Source: a virus. Taken from it: 64,000 bases of DNA. Under the pieces are notes generated by a model. It did not search any database and was not told where the DNA came from. It saw only the letters and a program-made list of their open reading frames with translations. The position numbers and the translations under genes are program-made. The stretch lies in the IMG/VR virus record IMGVR_UViG_3300021171_000004, positions 31,524 to 95,523 of that record; one strand, given 5' to 3'. Shown here one piece after another: positions 36,223 to 45,092 of the stretch; the first letter of the stretch is position 1, and each line of letters starts with the position of its first letter.

Positions 36223-36668
36223 CGGGCAGCGATTTCATTAAAGCGGAAATGGTTCGGCTAGCTTATCTGGACGCCTTCTCGGAAGGGCTCGATGGAATGC
36301 GGGCCGTTTGCCATACCCTCAAACACAGAAATGACGCAGGTTGGTGGGGCGGCAACTGGACGGATTTACTTTCGAACCACAGAATGTACTCAGCCCGAAT
36401 CGAACCGTACCCAGACACCTTGCCCGATCCAAGAATTTATTCGGTGCAATGCCTGCTCCAAGAAATCGACGGGATTTTTTCGGGCGCACAAAAAGACGAC
36501 GTGACAGTTCCAGCGAATCCGAGTTTTCAGGCGAACGTGTACAAACCCGCGCTTTGGTACGCGAGACTCGACCAAATAACCTCAGAAACCTTCTTAAATA
36601 ATATTTCGCGCAAACCCGAGTTACACCCGCGGATTGCGCAGGTAGGGCAGATGTTCTTTTTCGCATGA
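36219..36668 (+). CDS. Probable cell-wall hydrolase (SleB-like endolysin)
   Basis: 149 residues. AYLDAFSEGLDGMRAVCHTLKHR near the start and YSVQCLLQEIDGIFSGAQKDDVT later follow the pattern of SleB-type hydrolases: an acidic residue, G-x3-AV-x2-x-NR-like helix, then D-x-T-GA. No signal peptide is seen, so a holin would be needed to release it. Neighbours with membrane segments fit a lysis cassette. Specificity cannot be read from the sequence. Confidence 0.55.
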   Translation: MTGSDFIKAEMVRLAYLDAFSEGLDGMRAVCHTLKHRNDAGWWGGNWTDLLSNHRMYSARIEPYPDTLPDPRIYSVQCLLQEIDGIFSGAQKDDVTVPANPSFQANVYKPALWYARLDQITSETFLNNISRKPELHPRIAQVGQMFFFA

Positions 36669-37147
36669 CCACTTCTAATTCCTACCTCCTTCAAGAATAC
36701 GGAATCACTCTGGCCGAACGTCAAGCCATCGTGGACGAACAAGGTGGAAAATGCGCCGCGTGCGGACGGGTATTCGATGGGACTGTTCGGATGGAAGTGG
36801 ACCACGATCATAAGATTGCCCGAACGAAACTAATCATCGAGCGGCTTCGGGATTGGAATTGGGCGGCATTTTTGAACGAGACCGACGCCAGTTGCATCGC
36901 GATTGGTTCAACCCGAAAAGAGGCCCGAAAAAAAGGCCAGCGTGAACTGTTACGCCGATCTGTGCGAGGTGTGCTCTGTGGTGGCAGGTACGCCGGATGC
37001 AACCGAAAAATCGGGCGCATCGACAAGATTCCATGGCTTCAAGCGGTAACGCAATACTTGCAGAATCCCCCTGCAAGAAAAGTTTTAAGGATACCCAATG
37101 AAGAAACTAATCGCAGTCCTACTCCTAGTTCTGATTCTGCTGCCTAA
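36665..37147 (+). CDS. Endonuclease VII-type HNH nuclease
   Basis: 160 residues. CAACGRVF, MEVDHDHKIARTK, then RRSVRGVLCGGRYAGCNRKIGR give the endonuclease VII core, with an insertion of about 40 residues between the HNH halves compared with the copy at 5823. Its 3' end overlaps the next gene by 50 bases, a sign of recent insertion or of C-terminal extension. Confidence 0.8.
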   Translation: MTTSNSYLLQEYGITLAERQAIVDEQGGKCAACGRVFDGTVRMEVDHDHKIARTKLIIERLRDWNWAAFLNETDASCIAIGSTRKEARKKGQRELLRRSVRGVLCGGRYAGCNRKIGRIDKIPWLQAVTQYLQNPPARKVLRIPNEETNRSPTPSSDSAA

Positions 37148-37871
37148 TTCTGTTCGGTCGGCGGAAACCCGTCCGCAGTTTGTTCAGAAAGTGTATGCTT
37201 CGGTCGCGCTTCTTTATAAACAAACCGAAGACGGTGGAATGAAAATGACCTGCACGGCCACTGCGTACAAGAAATTAGACAAAGATGCGGGCTACCGATT
37301 TGTGAGTGCATCTCACTGCGTTTCCGGGGAAACGGACCAAGAGCAGAAAGCCTCGAAGTATTTCATCACTTTCGACACTACGGGTGAGAAAACTTTTATT
37401 CCGGCTTCGCTCGTGATGGCTGGAGACCGAAAAGTAGGTGATGATTTCTCTATTTTTGAGGTGAAAACCGCTGCTAAATTGGAAACCGTGCCTCTAGGGG
37501 ACAGTGATAAACTTACAATTGGGGACGCAGTAGTGAACGTGGCTTCTCCGCTCGGCCTCGGTAAACAATTTTTTCAAGGGTATATTTCCGATACCGTGGT
37601 GGATAGACCCCCCCTGGATGCGGGCGATGTACAATGGAAAGACGTAATTTTGGTCGCGATTGGCGGCGGGCCGGGTAGCAGCGGATCCTCAATTGTTTCG
37701 GAGGACCAACGGGCGATTATAGGATTTCTAGTCGGCAGTTTCGGAGAAGGCTCGAATATCGGCCATATTGTCGTGCCCGTTTCGAAGTTCAAGAAATTTG
37801 AAACGGCTGTAGATAACCATACCTACAAGAAAACCCCTCCGAAATCGGAAAGTCTTAAATCGCTGTTTTAG
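37098..37871 (+). CDS. Secreted trypsin-like serine protease
   Basis: 257 residues with a clear signal peptide (MKK then a long Leu/Val/Ile stretch, cleavage after about residue 21, VRSA-E). Catalytic triad in order: His in VSASHCVSG, Asp in GDDFSIFEVK, Ser in GGGPGSSGSSIV. This is the trypsin/HtrA fold without a PDZ domain. Exported serine proteases are unusual in phages. It could act in the periplasm on host envelope proteins, during lysis or against competing phages (inference). Confidence 0.82.
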   Translation: MKKLIAVLLLVLILLPNSVRSAETRPQFVQKVYASVALLYKQTEDGGMKMTCTATAYKKLDKDAGYRFVSASHCVSGETDQEQKASKYFITFDTTGEKTFIPASLVMAGDRKVGDDFSIFEVKTAAKLETVPLGDSDKLTIGDAVVNVASPLGLGKQFFQGYISDTVVDRPPLDAGDVQWKDVILVAIGGGPGSSGSSIVSEDQRAIIGFLVGSFGEGSNIGHIVVPVSKFKKFETAVDNHTYKKTPPKSESLKSLF

Positions 37872-37900
37872 TTGACTTTTCAGCTAATCTGTGTTACCGT
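37872..37900 (+). promoter_or_regulatory. Promoter before the coiled-coil membrane genes
   Basis: TTGACT (37872-37877), 17-base spacer, TACCGT (37895-37900). GGAGG lies at 37908-37912 before the ATG at 37917. Confidence 0.55.
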
Positions 37901-37916
37901 GTTTGTCGGAGGATAG

Positions 37917-38228
37917 ATGGGACAACTGATTCTGGCGGCAGTAGCAGGCGGGTTGATTCTTCTGTTCATTGCAACGACTCTGATTTATCGCGGTCTAGTG
38001 AAAGGCGCGGAAGCCGAACGGGACGAAGCCGTGACTTTGGCGGCGCAAGCCATGGAAGCAAAAACCGCCGCGGAAGAGGGTTTCGCACAAATCAAGAAAG
38101 TGTTCGAGGAGCGGATGAAACTGCCCATTCAAGCAATTATGACCGATGAACAGGTAGATAACATCGCAAAATATCTTGCCAGCCGTTTGCTGACTGCAAA
38201 TCAAATCACTTCCATCAAGGCATCATGA
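37917..38228 (+). CDS. Membrane-anchored coiled-coil protein (spanin-like candidate)
   Basis: 103 residues: an N-terminal transmembrane segment (residues about 3-25), then a charged helix rich in Ala, Glu and Lys, then a small C-terminal domain. N-in anchored coiled coils next to hydrolase genes often are i-spanins, but this is only suggestive. Own promoter and strong GGAGG site. Confidence 0.55.
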   Translation: MGQLILAAVAGGLILLFIATTLIYRGLVKGAEAERDEAVTLAAQAMEAKTAAEEGFAQIKKVFEERMKLPIQAIMTDEQVDNIAKYLASRLLTANQITSIKAS

Positions 38229-38440
38229 CAGACTTCGAAAAATTTGCTACGGACCATACCGTTCATAATCACTGTTCTGGATGCGGGGGTTGTATGCTCG
38301 ATCCGCGAACTAAACCACAATTAGTGAGCCAAGTTTGGTGTGTCGCGTGTTTCAGAAATATTGACGCGAAACTGCCCGCCACCGCCTCTCGTCCTTGGCG
38401 TGGAGGAGTGGTATTTGATGGGGAATTAAGGTCCGCATGA
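38225..38440 (+). CDS. Small zinc-binding protein
   Basis: 71 residues with CSGCGGC and CVACF as probable zinc ligands. Joined by 4-base overlaps to both neighbours. Function unknown. Confidence 0.6.
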   Translation: MTDFEKFATDHTVHNHCSGCGGCMLDPRTKPQLVSQVWCVACFRNIDAKLPATASRPWRGGVVFDGELRSA

Positions 38441-39153
38441 GCGATACAATCACTCAAAAAATTCAAGCGGATTATTCGTGGCTCACTCACCATCTTCTTT
38501 TGCTCGGGCTTACGGGTGCGCTCGTACTGGGTTCGGTTTACGGAGTCGAAGCGCTTCTAGCAAAACACGCCCACGAAGCTGCTTTGGATAAACAAGCCTT
38601 CGCTCAAACCCTGCTCCAGCAAAACCAGCAATTTCAGCAACAGACCCAGGCAACGATAAATTCCCTCGCGCAGCAAAATGCCACGCTCCAAGCCGAAGTC
38701 GGTTCGCTCGCAAATGCAATTGCCAGTCGGGACGCGCAACTCCGAACACAGCAGGCACAAGTTCCCCAACTCACACCCGATCAATTGTCCGTAGAATGGC
38801 AGAAAGATATCAAAAACGCGGGCAATATAAAACCTTCTACGGGCGGCTATTTAGTGGACCAGCAAGCCGCGATTGCGAGCGTTCAGGCCATCGAAGCTGT
38901 TCCTGTGCTCGAACAGGATGTTTCAGATTTGCAAAAACAAAACTCCAGCCTGCAAGTTCAGTTTGTGAACGAAGTAGCTATCTACAACGACGAGAAAAAA
39001 GCGCACGCTTCGGACAATGCGTCGAATACCGCCACAATCTCCGCAAAAGATGCGGAGATTAAAGATATCAAAGCGCAGGCCCGCAAGAGCAAATTAAAAT
39101 GGTTCGGGCTAGGATTTTTGGCGGGATTTTTCGCACGGACGGCGGGGTTGTGA
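38437..39153 (+). CDS. Double membrane-segment coiled-coil protein
   Basis: 238 residues with a hydrophobic segment at about 19-38 (LLLLGLTGALVLGSVYG), a long Gln/Ala-rich coiled coil (about 45-110 and 150-210) and a second hydrophobic segment at the C-terminus (WFGLGFLAGFFA). The C-terminal segment is typical of tail-anchored phage lysis or structural proteins. The region with FVNEVAIYNDEK overlaps a one-mismatch palindrome (38956). Confidence 0.6.
   Translation: MSDTITQKIQADYSWLTHHLLLLGLTGALVLGSVYGVEALLAKHAHEAALDKQAFAQTLLQQNQQFQQQTQATINSLAQQNATLQAEVGSLANAIASRDAQLRTQQAQVPQLTPDQLSVEWQKDIKNAGNIKPSTGGYLVDQQAAIASVQAIEAVPVLEQDVSDLQKQNSSLQVQFVNEVAIYNDEKKAHASDNASNTATISAKDAEIKDIKAQARKSKLKWFGLGFLAGFFARTAGL
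38956..38970. repeat. Palindrome variant GTTCAG-TTT-GTGAAC
   Basis: One mismatch from the consensus. Confidence 0.4.
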
Positions 39154-39587
39154 TAGTAGACGGGAAACCACGACTTTATATTCCATGCCCGAATTGTCCA
39201 AACGGTTCGTGGCGTGGCGACCATCTCTCCATTGGTTTCAAAACCCATTGGGCCTGTGAAAGCTGCCATTGGTATTCGAATATCGAACGAATCAGCGAGG
39301 GTCAATTCAAAGTTGAAGGCCGCAGCGAAAAAGAAACACCTGTCACGGTCACTCTAAAGTCTGTCACCGAACCGCCAATCTATCTGAAATTGAACGCTTG
39401 GAAATACGCACACAGTCAGAAAGATACTCCAGAAGAGTACGCTGGGCACCAAGAATATTTTTACAACGAACACACTTGTCCGACGAACTGGACTCGCGAA
39501 ATAGAGCAGATTATTTTTCAGGGCGACACAGACCCGCACGGAGTTTTTCAGTTTGTTTCAGTCGTGGACGGACACTTAGAAACATGA
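39150..39587 (+). CDS. Hypothetical zinc-ribbon protein
   Basis: From GTG 39150 (GTGA overlap with the previous stop) this is 145 residues. IPCPNCPNGSWRGDH and WACESCHWY give two Cys pairs about 25 residues apart, a zinc ribbon. The rest is acidic and aromatic. An upstream in-frame start at 39099 would overlap the previous gene by 55 bases and is less likely. Confidence 0.6.
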   Translation: MIVDGKPRLYIPCPNCPNGSWRGDHLSIGFKTHWACESCHWYSNIERISEGQFKVEGRSEKETPVTVTLKSVTEPPIYLKLNAWKYAHSQKDTPEEYAGHQEYFYNEHTCPTNWTREIEQIIFQGDTDPHGVFQFVSVVDGHLET

Positions 39588-39718
39588 ACTTCTGCGAACT
39601 GTGCGGGTTAACCGAAGATGACGGGGCTAATCTCGACTTCTGTTCGGATTGTGAACAGACTTTTTGCTCCGGGTGCGCCGGAGCCCATGAAGAGTATTGT
39701 TTAGGTCTAGGAGAATAG
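39584..39718 (+). CDS. Tiny cysteine-rich zinc protein
   Basis: 44 residues from ATG 39584, overlapping the previous TGA. FCELCG, FCSDCEQTFCSGCAGAHEEYC forms a B-box or FYVE-like double zinc pattern. A palindrome variant (GTTCGGATTGTGAAC, 39642-39656) encodes SDCEQ. Confidence 0.65.
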   Translation: MNFCELCGLTEDDGANLDFCSDCEQTFCSGCAGAHEEYCLGLGE

Positions 39719-40909
39719 ATGGCTGGATATTCTGTCAGACAGTGCCCGAACTGTAAGGAAACGAAAAAGTTCCGGAAAGACTGCCTGACCTGCGGATGTG
39801 TGAAAAACGCTTGGAAAGGACAGCCTTCTGCGGTTCCAACCATTGCGCCTCCTACGCCACAGCAACAGGTTGATATCGAACTCGAAAAACTTCGGGTCAA
39901 AAAAGAAGGCCATGGTACCACTATTTCGATCCTCCAAGAACGGGTGCTCCAACTCGAAAAAGAGAACGAAGCCCTTCTAAAAATTTCAGCAGCTACTCCG
40001 CAAATCATTGATGTGCTGCCAAAGGCTCCAACAAACAAATCCGAATCCGCAGCGGTCCTAGTTTGGTCCGATTGGCATATCGAAGAGGAAGTTCGCGCCG
40101 AGGCGGTAGGTAATAAAAATGAGTTCAATTTGGAAATCGCGGATCGGCGGTTTCAAAATCTTCTGCATGGTGGGCTGGCTTGGTATAAAATTGAGAGTCA
40201 AAAAACCACCATTAAAACTATCGTGATCGCTGCGCTCGGGGACTTCATTTCCGGGAGTATCCACGAAGATTTGGCGGAAAGTAACCTACTCCCACCAGTC
40301 GAGGCAATTTATAAAGCGCAAGGAATGCTTGTTAGCGGCGTGAAATTCATCCTAGACAACACGCCCGAAGACGTGGAAATTATTTTTGTCGGCCACTCCG
40401 GAAATCACGGGCGCATGACGAAAAAACAGCGGATCGCTACGGAAGCCGGGAATTCGCTCGAACTTTATATGTTCTACAGCATTCGGGATTTTTTCAAAAA
40501 CGAAAAACGAGTGAAGTTTGTAATCTCGACAGGCTACCACTCGTTCGTACGATTTTTCGAAGGTCAATACGAAGTCCGTTTTCACCACGGTCACATGGTG
40601 AACTACCAAGGGGGAGTCGGAGGCATCACGATCCCGGTCAACAAAGCCATCGCCCAGTGGAATAAGGCACACCCAGTCAACCTCGACGTATTCGGCCACT
40701 TCCACACCCGTTTCGACGGGGGGAACTTCATTGCAAACGGGTCTCTTATCGGATACAATGCGTACGCTGTCAGCATCAAGGCAAGCTACGAAAAACCTAG
40801 CCAAACTTTCTTTCTGATTAATAAAGAGTTTGGTGAGAAAACGATGGTCGCTCCAATATTTGTCGAACATGAACTTTCCGCAGACGGGTTAAAAACTCAA
40901 CCATGGTGA
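39719..40909 (+). CDS. Calcineurin-like metallophosphoesterase with zinc-finger N-terminus
   Basis: 396 residues. N-terminal [19 protein letters not shown] is a zinc finger; a coiled coil follows at about 60-90. The catalytic domain shows metal motifs in order: [29 protein letters not shown] and GHFHTRF. This is the Mre11/SbcD-type phosphoesterase set, here without a visible Rad50 partner. It lies directly before recA, so DNA end processing is likely. Confidence 0.8.
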   Translation: MAGYSVRQCPNCKETKKFRKDCLTCGCVKNAWKGQPSAVPTIAPPTPQQQVDIELEKLRVKKEGHGTTISILQERVLQLEKENEALLKISAATPQIIDVLPKAPTNKSESAAVLVWSDWHIEEEVRAEAVGNKNEFNLEIADRRFQNLLHGGLAWYKIESQKTTIKTIVIAALGDFISGSIHEDLAESNLLPPVEAIYKAQGMLVSGVKFILDNTPEDVEIIFVGHSGNHGRMTKKQRIATEAGNSLELYMFYSIRDFFKNEKRVKFVISTGYHSFVRFFEGQYEVRFHHGHMVNYQGGVGGITIPVNKAIAQWNKAHPVNLDVFGHFHTRFDGGNFIANGSLIGYNAYAVSIKASYEKPSQTFFLINKEFGEKTMVAPIFVEHELSADGLKTQPW

Positions 40910-40913
40910 GAAA

Positions 40914-41897
40914 TTGAAGAAGGAGCTAACAGAAGCAATTGCGCTCGTCCGTAAGCAGCATGGAATCACCAGTATCATGCAACTTGGTTCGACAGACAAG
41001 CTAAAAGTAGACGTGATTCCCTCTGGCTCGCTTGCCGTGGATATCGCTCTCGGAATCGGTGGTTTCCCCCGCGGGCGTGTAGTGGAAATTTATGGCCCGG
41101 AAAGCGGTGGAAAAACCACACTCACTCTTCACCTAATTGCAGAAGCTCAAAAACTCGGCGGGGAATGTGCTTTTATCGACGCCGAACACGCCTTTGATCC
41201 TGTTTACGCCCGAAAATTGAATATCGATACGGACAAACTTCTTATTTCACAGCCCGACAACGGCGAACAGGCGCTCGAAATAGCGGAAACTTTAATCAAA
41301 GGCGGGATTGATGTAGTGATTATTGATTCAGTGGCCGCTCTGGTGCCTCGCGCCGAACTCGAAGGCGAAATGGGTGATCCGCAAATGGGTCTGCAAGCCC
41401 GGATGATGTCTCAGGCGCTCCGAAAACTCACGGCCATCACCGCAAAATCCAATACCTGCCTTGTTTTTATCAACCAGATTCGCGAAAAAATAGGCGTGAT
41501 GTTCGGCAATCCAGAAACCACAACTGGTGGCCGGGCGCTCAAATTCTACGCAAGCATCCGCGTGGATATCCGCCGAATCGGTAAACCCTCCGAAACCGAT
41601 GGAGTGAAAACCTCTAATCCCATAAAGCTGAAAATAGTGAAGAACAAATTGGCTGCGCCTTTCAAGGAAGTCGAAACCGCTATTATCTACGGCGAAGGCA
41701 TTTCCAAAGAGGCCGACTTAATTACTTTCGGAGTAGAAAAAGGATTGATTGAAAAATCCGGCTCGTGGTACACTGTGAATGGCGACCGAATTGGCCAAGG
41801 CGCGGAAAACGCCCGGGTATGTTTAAAAAATAATCCTGAGTTGCGAAACCGATTGGAATCCACTTTGCGGAATTTGTATTTTCCGGAGGCGAAATGA
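40914..41897 (+). CDS. recA: RecA recombinase
   Basis: 327 residues, TTG start 40914 behind GGTGAG. It forms filaments on single-stranded DNA and drives strand exchange. Walker [19 protein letters not shown], Walker [11 protein letters not shown], loop L1 [22 protein letters not shown]-type and [22 protein letters not shown] (L2) are all present. The C-terminal acidic tail of bacterial RecA is short. It is an unusual gift to a phage that also carries an ERF annealase at 51343. Confidence 0.95.
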   Translation: MKKELTEAIALVRKQHGITSIMQLGSTDKLKVDVIPSGSLAVDIALGIGGFPRGRVVEIYGPESGGKTTLTLHLIAEAQKLGGECAFIDAEHAFDPVYARKLNIDTDKLLISQPDNGEQALEIAETLIKGGIDVVIIDSVAALVPRAELEGEMGDPQMGLQARMMSQALRKLTAITAKSNTCLVFINQIREKIGVMFGNPETTTGGRALKFYASIRVDIRRIGKPSETDGVKTSNPIKLKIVKNKLAAPFKEVETAIIYGEGISKEADLITFGVEKGLIEKSGSWYTVNGDRIGQGAENARVCLKNNPELRNRLESTLRNLYFPEAK

Positions 41898-42061
41898 CAT
41901 ATTCTGAAAACCGGGCCGCACTCATCGTCAGAATAAAAGCAAATCGACAACAGTGTGAATTAGCCTTATCCCCTTTTCTCGGGATAGAAGATTTTTATAT
42001 TTTCGATGATCTTCTTTCTGGTGAAAAGTTTATCATTCACAAAAAAGAAATCGATGAGTAA
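41894..42061 (+). CDS. Hypothetical 55-residue protein
   Basis: Small protein starting 4 bases inside the recA stop (ATGA overlap). It has an Ile/Phe/Asp-rich C-terminal half ([19 protein letters not shown]). No family recognised. Confidence 0.5.
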   Translation: MTYSENRAALIVRIKANRQQCELALSPFLGIEDFYIFDDLLSGEKFIIHKKEIDE

Positions 42062-42449
42062 CCCCGCACCGTACAAATTTTGTGAAGCCCACATGAAACC
42101 AAGCATCGGCCCCAACCGATGCCATGAATGTTTTGGTGCCCAACCAAACCCCACGAACGAACCTGTTCACAAAGTGAACACTACACCTCCAAGCACAAAA
42201 CTCCAAGAAAACGGAAGTATTGTGCAACAAAATGTAGTGCCCGAACCCGCCCTCACCGATCCCACCGCTCAAAAAGTAGTCGAAGCCGCCCAGAATTATG
42301 CCCGAGCAATCGAAACCGTAAAAATAATCTCCGAACAATTAACAGAAGCCAAGGAACTCGTGGCTGCGCTCGAAAAACAACTCAAAGGAAACCAGGATTT
42401 GGCAGATGCCGCGCAAAACGAACTACGGGAAGCGACGGTGAAAAAATGA
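42054..42449 (+). CDS. Hypothetical protein with zinc N-terminus and coiled coil
   Basis: From ATG 42054, 131 residues. CEAHMKP and RCHECFG at the start could bind zinc. Residues about 75-130 form a helix with heptads (TAQKVVEAAQNYARAIETVK). A perfect palindrome (42165-42179) encodes the HKVN part in the linker between them. Confidence 0.55.
   Translation: MSNPAPYKFCEAHMKPSIGPNRCHECFGAQPNPTNEPVHKVNTTPPSTKLQENGSIVQQNVVPEPALTDPTAQKVVEAAQNYARAIETVKIISEQLTEAKELVAALEKQLKGNQDLADAAQNELREATVKK
42165..42179. promoter_or_regulatory. Perfect palindrome GTTCAC-AAA-GTGAAC
   Basis: Full-match site in the linker-coding part of the gene at 42054. Confidence 0.65.
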
Positions 42450-43234
42450 GAGTTTTGGTACTCGGAGACCTAATCGTAGACAAGTACAGAATGTGTATGG
42501 CTACTCGGCTGTGTCCAGAAGGTCCTGTTCCCGTATTGGTCGAAGAAAAAAGTTTTGAGTCCCAAGGCGGGGCAGGATTGGTTGCGAACCAACTTATTGA
42601 ATTGGCCGGAAAAGAGAGCGTGGTTTTCATCCCCGGAACGATTTCAACGAAGGAGAGAGTTTTTGCAGACGACCGATTGATGCTCCGAATTGACCGTGAT
42701 TCCCCCGAACCTTTAGATTCGAAATTTTATGGCAGAAACATCGCGGCGCAATTGAAATCCCCACCCGACGCGATTATTGTTTCGGATTACGGAAAAGGTT
42801 CTTTCACTGGTGCGCTTTCCCGAGATATTGTTCGGGCCGCAGACACTTTAAAAATTCCAGTTTTCGTGGACGCAAAAAATTCATGGGATGCCTATTGGGG
42901 TTGTTTCGCAATGTTTCCGAACAAAACGGAAACAAATTATCACAAACTATGCGGAAGCATGGCAAAACACGTCATCAATAAATTAGGCCCTGATGGGTGT
43001 TCAGTAGACGGAAATCCGATCTCAACAAAAAACCATCCAGTCCGAGACACAACCGGAGCCGGAGATTGCTTTCTCGCCGCATTCGTGTACAAGTATTTAG
43101 ATACCGCTCCGCAATTTCGAACCGCACAGCATGATTTAGAAGAATGCGCCCGATTCGCTAACAAAGTTGCAGGCATCAGTGTGGAATTTGTGGGCACTCA
43201 CGTAGTTACGAGAGCAGAACTTGAAAATAATTGA
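42446..43234 (+). CDS. PfkB-family kinase, heptose-7-phosphate kinase-like (RfaE/HldE domain I)
   Basis: 262 residues from ATG 42446. VLVLGDLIVDKYRM and ATRLCPEGPVPVL match the start of the RfaE/HldE kinase, whose usual form is GD-x-DRY ... RISPEAPVPV. IIVSDYGKGSF and DTTGAGDCFLAAFVY are the ATP and catalytic-base motifs of the PfkB family, with Asp in GAGD. The nucleotidyltransferase half of HldE is absent. It may make a phosphorylated sugar for the GT9-like enzyme at 15204, or act as a nucleoside kinase; the first fits the N-terminal motif better. Confidence 0.75.
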   Translation: MRVLVLGDLIVDKYRMCMATRLCPEGPVPVLVEEKSFESQGGAGLVANQLIELAGKESVVFIPGTISTKERVFADDRLMLRIDRDSPEPLDSKFYGRNIAAQLKSPPDAIIVSDYGKGSFTGALSRDIVRAADTLKIPVFVDAKNSWDAYWGCFAMFPNKTETNYHKLCGSMAKHVINKLGPDGCSVDGNPISTKNHPVRDTTGAGDCFLAAFVYKYLDTAPQFRTAQHDLEECARFANKVAGISVEFVGTHVVTRAELENN

Positions 43235-43898
43235 GCCGTCTTTCGAAATTCTGACTCCGTGGGGTTCACTTAATGAACAGGTGGGCGTTCAACTGCTACA
43301 GTTCATAGAGCGGATGGCTCGAATTTCGCACCGTTCGGAAGACAAACAAACTCCCGATTCGTGGAAAAGATTTATACAAGCAGTTGTATTGGAACACGGG
43401 GATTGGAGCGTAGTCGAGCACGCCTCGCTCACCGTAATTTTCAGAGTTGACCGTGGAGTTACGCACGAACTCGTCCGGCACAGACTTTTTTCATTTACAC
43501 AAGAGAGCACAAGGTTCGTGAATTACGGAAAATCCGAACTCGAATTCATACAACCTGCCCGAATCGAAGAAGGCGGGCATGTCTATTCCAATATTCCAAC
43601 ATGGGAGCGAGCCGTCGCGGTTTCCGAACAAGCCTATCTTGAACTTCTGCGAAACGGAGTGCGCCCTCAGGAAGCCCGCTCAGTTCTACCAAATGCGCTC
43701 GCGGCTACCATATCGGTAACTGGAAATCTCAGATCATGGCGGTGGCTGCTTTTGGCTCGAACAACGAAGGAGACGCATCCAGATTTTAAAAGAGTCACAG
43801 TTCCTTTGCTCGCGGAATTTCAGAAAAACATCCCGTTACTTTTTGACGACATAGTACCCGAACAAAAACAATCTCAGGCTTTTGCGAGGCCACATTGA
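43221..43898 (+). CDS. thyX: Flavin-dependent thymidylate synthase
   Basis: 225 residues, TTG start 43221 overlapping the kinase end. It makes dTMP from dUMP with FAD and methylene-tetrahydrofolate. The ThyX signature RHR-x7-S is seen in RHRLFSFTQESTRF. WSVVEHASLTV supplies the conserved His/Glu strand, and the C-terminal NLRSWRWLLLART fits the helix that binds flavin. A palindrome variant (43264-43278) lies near its start. Confidence 0.93.
   Translation: MKIIEPSFEILTPWGSLNEQVGVQLLQFIERMARISHRSEDKQTPDSWKRFIQAVVLEHGDWSVVEHASLTVIFRVDRGVTHELVRHRLFSFTQESTRFVNYGKSELEFIQPARIEEGGHVYSNIPTWERAVAVSEQAYLELLRNGVRPQEARSVLPNALAATISVTGNLRSWRWLLLARTTKETHPDFKRVTVPLLAEFQKNIPLLFDDIVPEQKQSQAFARPH
43264..43278. 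repeat. Palindrome variant GTTCAC-TTA-ATGAAC
   Basis: One mismatch; in the first codons of thyX. Confidence 0.45.
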
Positions 43899-44233
43899 AA
43901 TCTGTCTATCTAATCGGTTCGCTCCGGAATGAAGCCGTCCCAGAATTCGGGCAAGAATTACGAAAAATAGGATTGGACGTTTTCGATGATTGGTATGGGG
44001 CCGGAAAAATTGCGGACGATTCATGGCAGGCATACGAAAATTTACGTGGCCGGAATTTCGCGGATGCTTTGGCAGGATACGCCGCCCGGCATGTTTTCCA
44101 TTTTGATAAAACTCATTTGGACCGCTGTGACGCAGCTATTCTACTCCTCCCTGCCGGAAAGAGCGGCCACCTCGAACTAGGCTATATGATTGGTTCTGGA
44201 AAACCAGGCTTTATTTGGGAATTATATAGCTAA
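43895..44233 (+). pseudogene. Nucleoside 2-deoxyribosyltransferase-like gene, 5' part, interrupted by an IS
   Basis: TTG start 43895. SVYLIGSLRN, a helix with GLDVFDDWYG, LDRCDAAILLLPAGKSGHLELGYMIG and GKPGF match the NDT/DUF4406 family, which transfers deoxyribose between bases or hydrolyses nucleotides. The native frame leaves at 44216, where the IS begins; the IS adds only IWELYS and a stop. The remaining 37 codons lie at 46277-46389. The truncated product keeps the Asp and Glu of the active site but lacks the last helix, so activity is doubtful. Confidence 0.85.
44209..44216. repeat. Left copy of 8-bp target-site duplication
   Basis: CTTTATTT immediately before the left IS end; the identical right copy is at 46269-46276. 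Confidence 0.9.
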
Positions 44234-44309
44234 CTCCCGTATGAAAACAAAGGACTTATAACCCCTGTGTTTTCAGTACGTACCAGTACTAAATAGTTTG
44301 AGAAAGTAC

Positions 44310-44338
44310 TTGACTCCCTTGAGGTAGTTATGTACACT
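44310..44338 (+). promoter_or_regulatory. Promoter inside the IS, overlapping an internal copy of the end motif
   Basis: TTGACT (44310-44315), 17-base spacer, TACACT (44333-44338). The -35 box is the first part of the repeat TTGACTCCCTTGA, whose inverted copy lies at 46243-46255. It could drive the passenger genes and transposase, and be controlled by transposase binding. Confidence 0.7.
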
Positions 44339-44359
44339 GTATCTAGTGGAGGCAATCAC

Positions 44360-44566
44360 ATGGGACTCGGAAACAACAGAGATTACAAAACAAGAGCCGC
44401 CAGAATCACTCGCAATCTCATGGCTCATCAGATTCTAATGGAGCGCAATATGCTGGCTGGCGAGTCGAGAGAAGAAGCATCCAAATCAGCAATGCGAGAA
44501 TTGAAAGGAATGACCAAACTTCAATCCGAGCGATTGATAGAACGGCATACAGGGAGCGGACTGTGA
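44360..44566 (+). CDS. IS passenger: basic helical protein
   Basis: 68 residues from ATG 44360, behind GGAGG. Arg/Lys/Glu-rich and helical (YKTRAARITRNLMAHQIL), with no family recognised. It is first in a run of overlapping genes leading to the transposase and might be a DNA-binding regulator. Confidence 0.6.
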   Translation: MGLGNNRDYKTRAARITRNLMAHQILMERNMLAGESREEASKSAMRELKGMTKLQSERLIERHTGSGL

Positions 44567-44940
44567 TTTGCAAATGTGGGCATCATCGGGCCGACCACAT
44601 GGGCATGGGGCCATCTCGCGGAAAGCCGATTATGTCCGCTTGCTGCATTTCAGAGTGCGGCTGCATTGAGTGGCGTCCAAAAAGAAACAGAGACGATGCC
44701 CACGCATTCTGCCGTGAGTTGTTAAAACGAACCATGACAGAAGTACGCCAACACTTCACCGCCGAAGAGATAAAGGGAGCGTGGGTCTACGACGCTGGCG
44801 GAAGAAAAGAATATGAGTTTCACGGTGCGAACAAAGAATACTTTCATGGTCTGGACGCTGACTGTGCGTGGAGCGCAAAAGCAACGGGGTGGTCGAGGAT
44901 GCTGCACACTAAATTAGAAGGAAGAAAGGCGGAACTATGA
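44563..44940 (+). CDS. IS passenger: Cys/His-rich protein
   Basis: 125 residues, GTG start overlapping the previous stop. The N-terminus has CKCGHHRADHMG and CCISECGCIEW, a probable zinc site. The rest contains AWVYDAGGRKEYEFHG and helical sequence. Function unknown. Confidence 0.6.
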   Translation: MICKCGHHRADHMGMGPSRGKPIMSACCISECGCIEWRPKRNRDDAHAFCRELLKRTMTEVRQHFTAEEIKGAWVYDAGGRKEYEFHGANKEYFHGLDADCAWSAKATGWSRMLHTKLEGRKAEL

Positions 44941-45077
44941 TTCGTCGATTCATTAACTGGCTTATTGGCGAGTGCTATTGCGAACAACCTGAGCCACTAC
45001 AAATCGCAGCGGAAGCGGGAATTTGCAACCGTTGTAAGCGTCGTCTTTGGGGCGAAGATTTCAATCATTGGCTATGA
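44937..45077 (+). CDS. IS passenger: 46-residue protein
   Basis: Starts inside the previous stop (ATGA). CYCEQPEP and ICNRCKRRLWG give four cysteines that could hold zinc. Short but phased with its neighbours. Confidence 0.5.
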   Translation: MIRRFINWLIGECYCEQPEPLQIAAEAGICNRCKRRLWGEDFNHWL

Positions 45078-45092
45078 GAAAGGGAGCAAACC

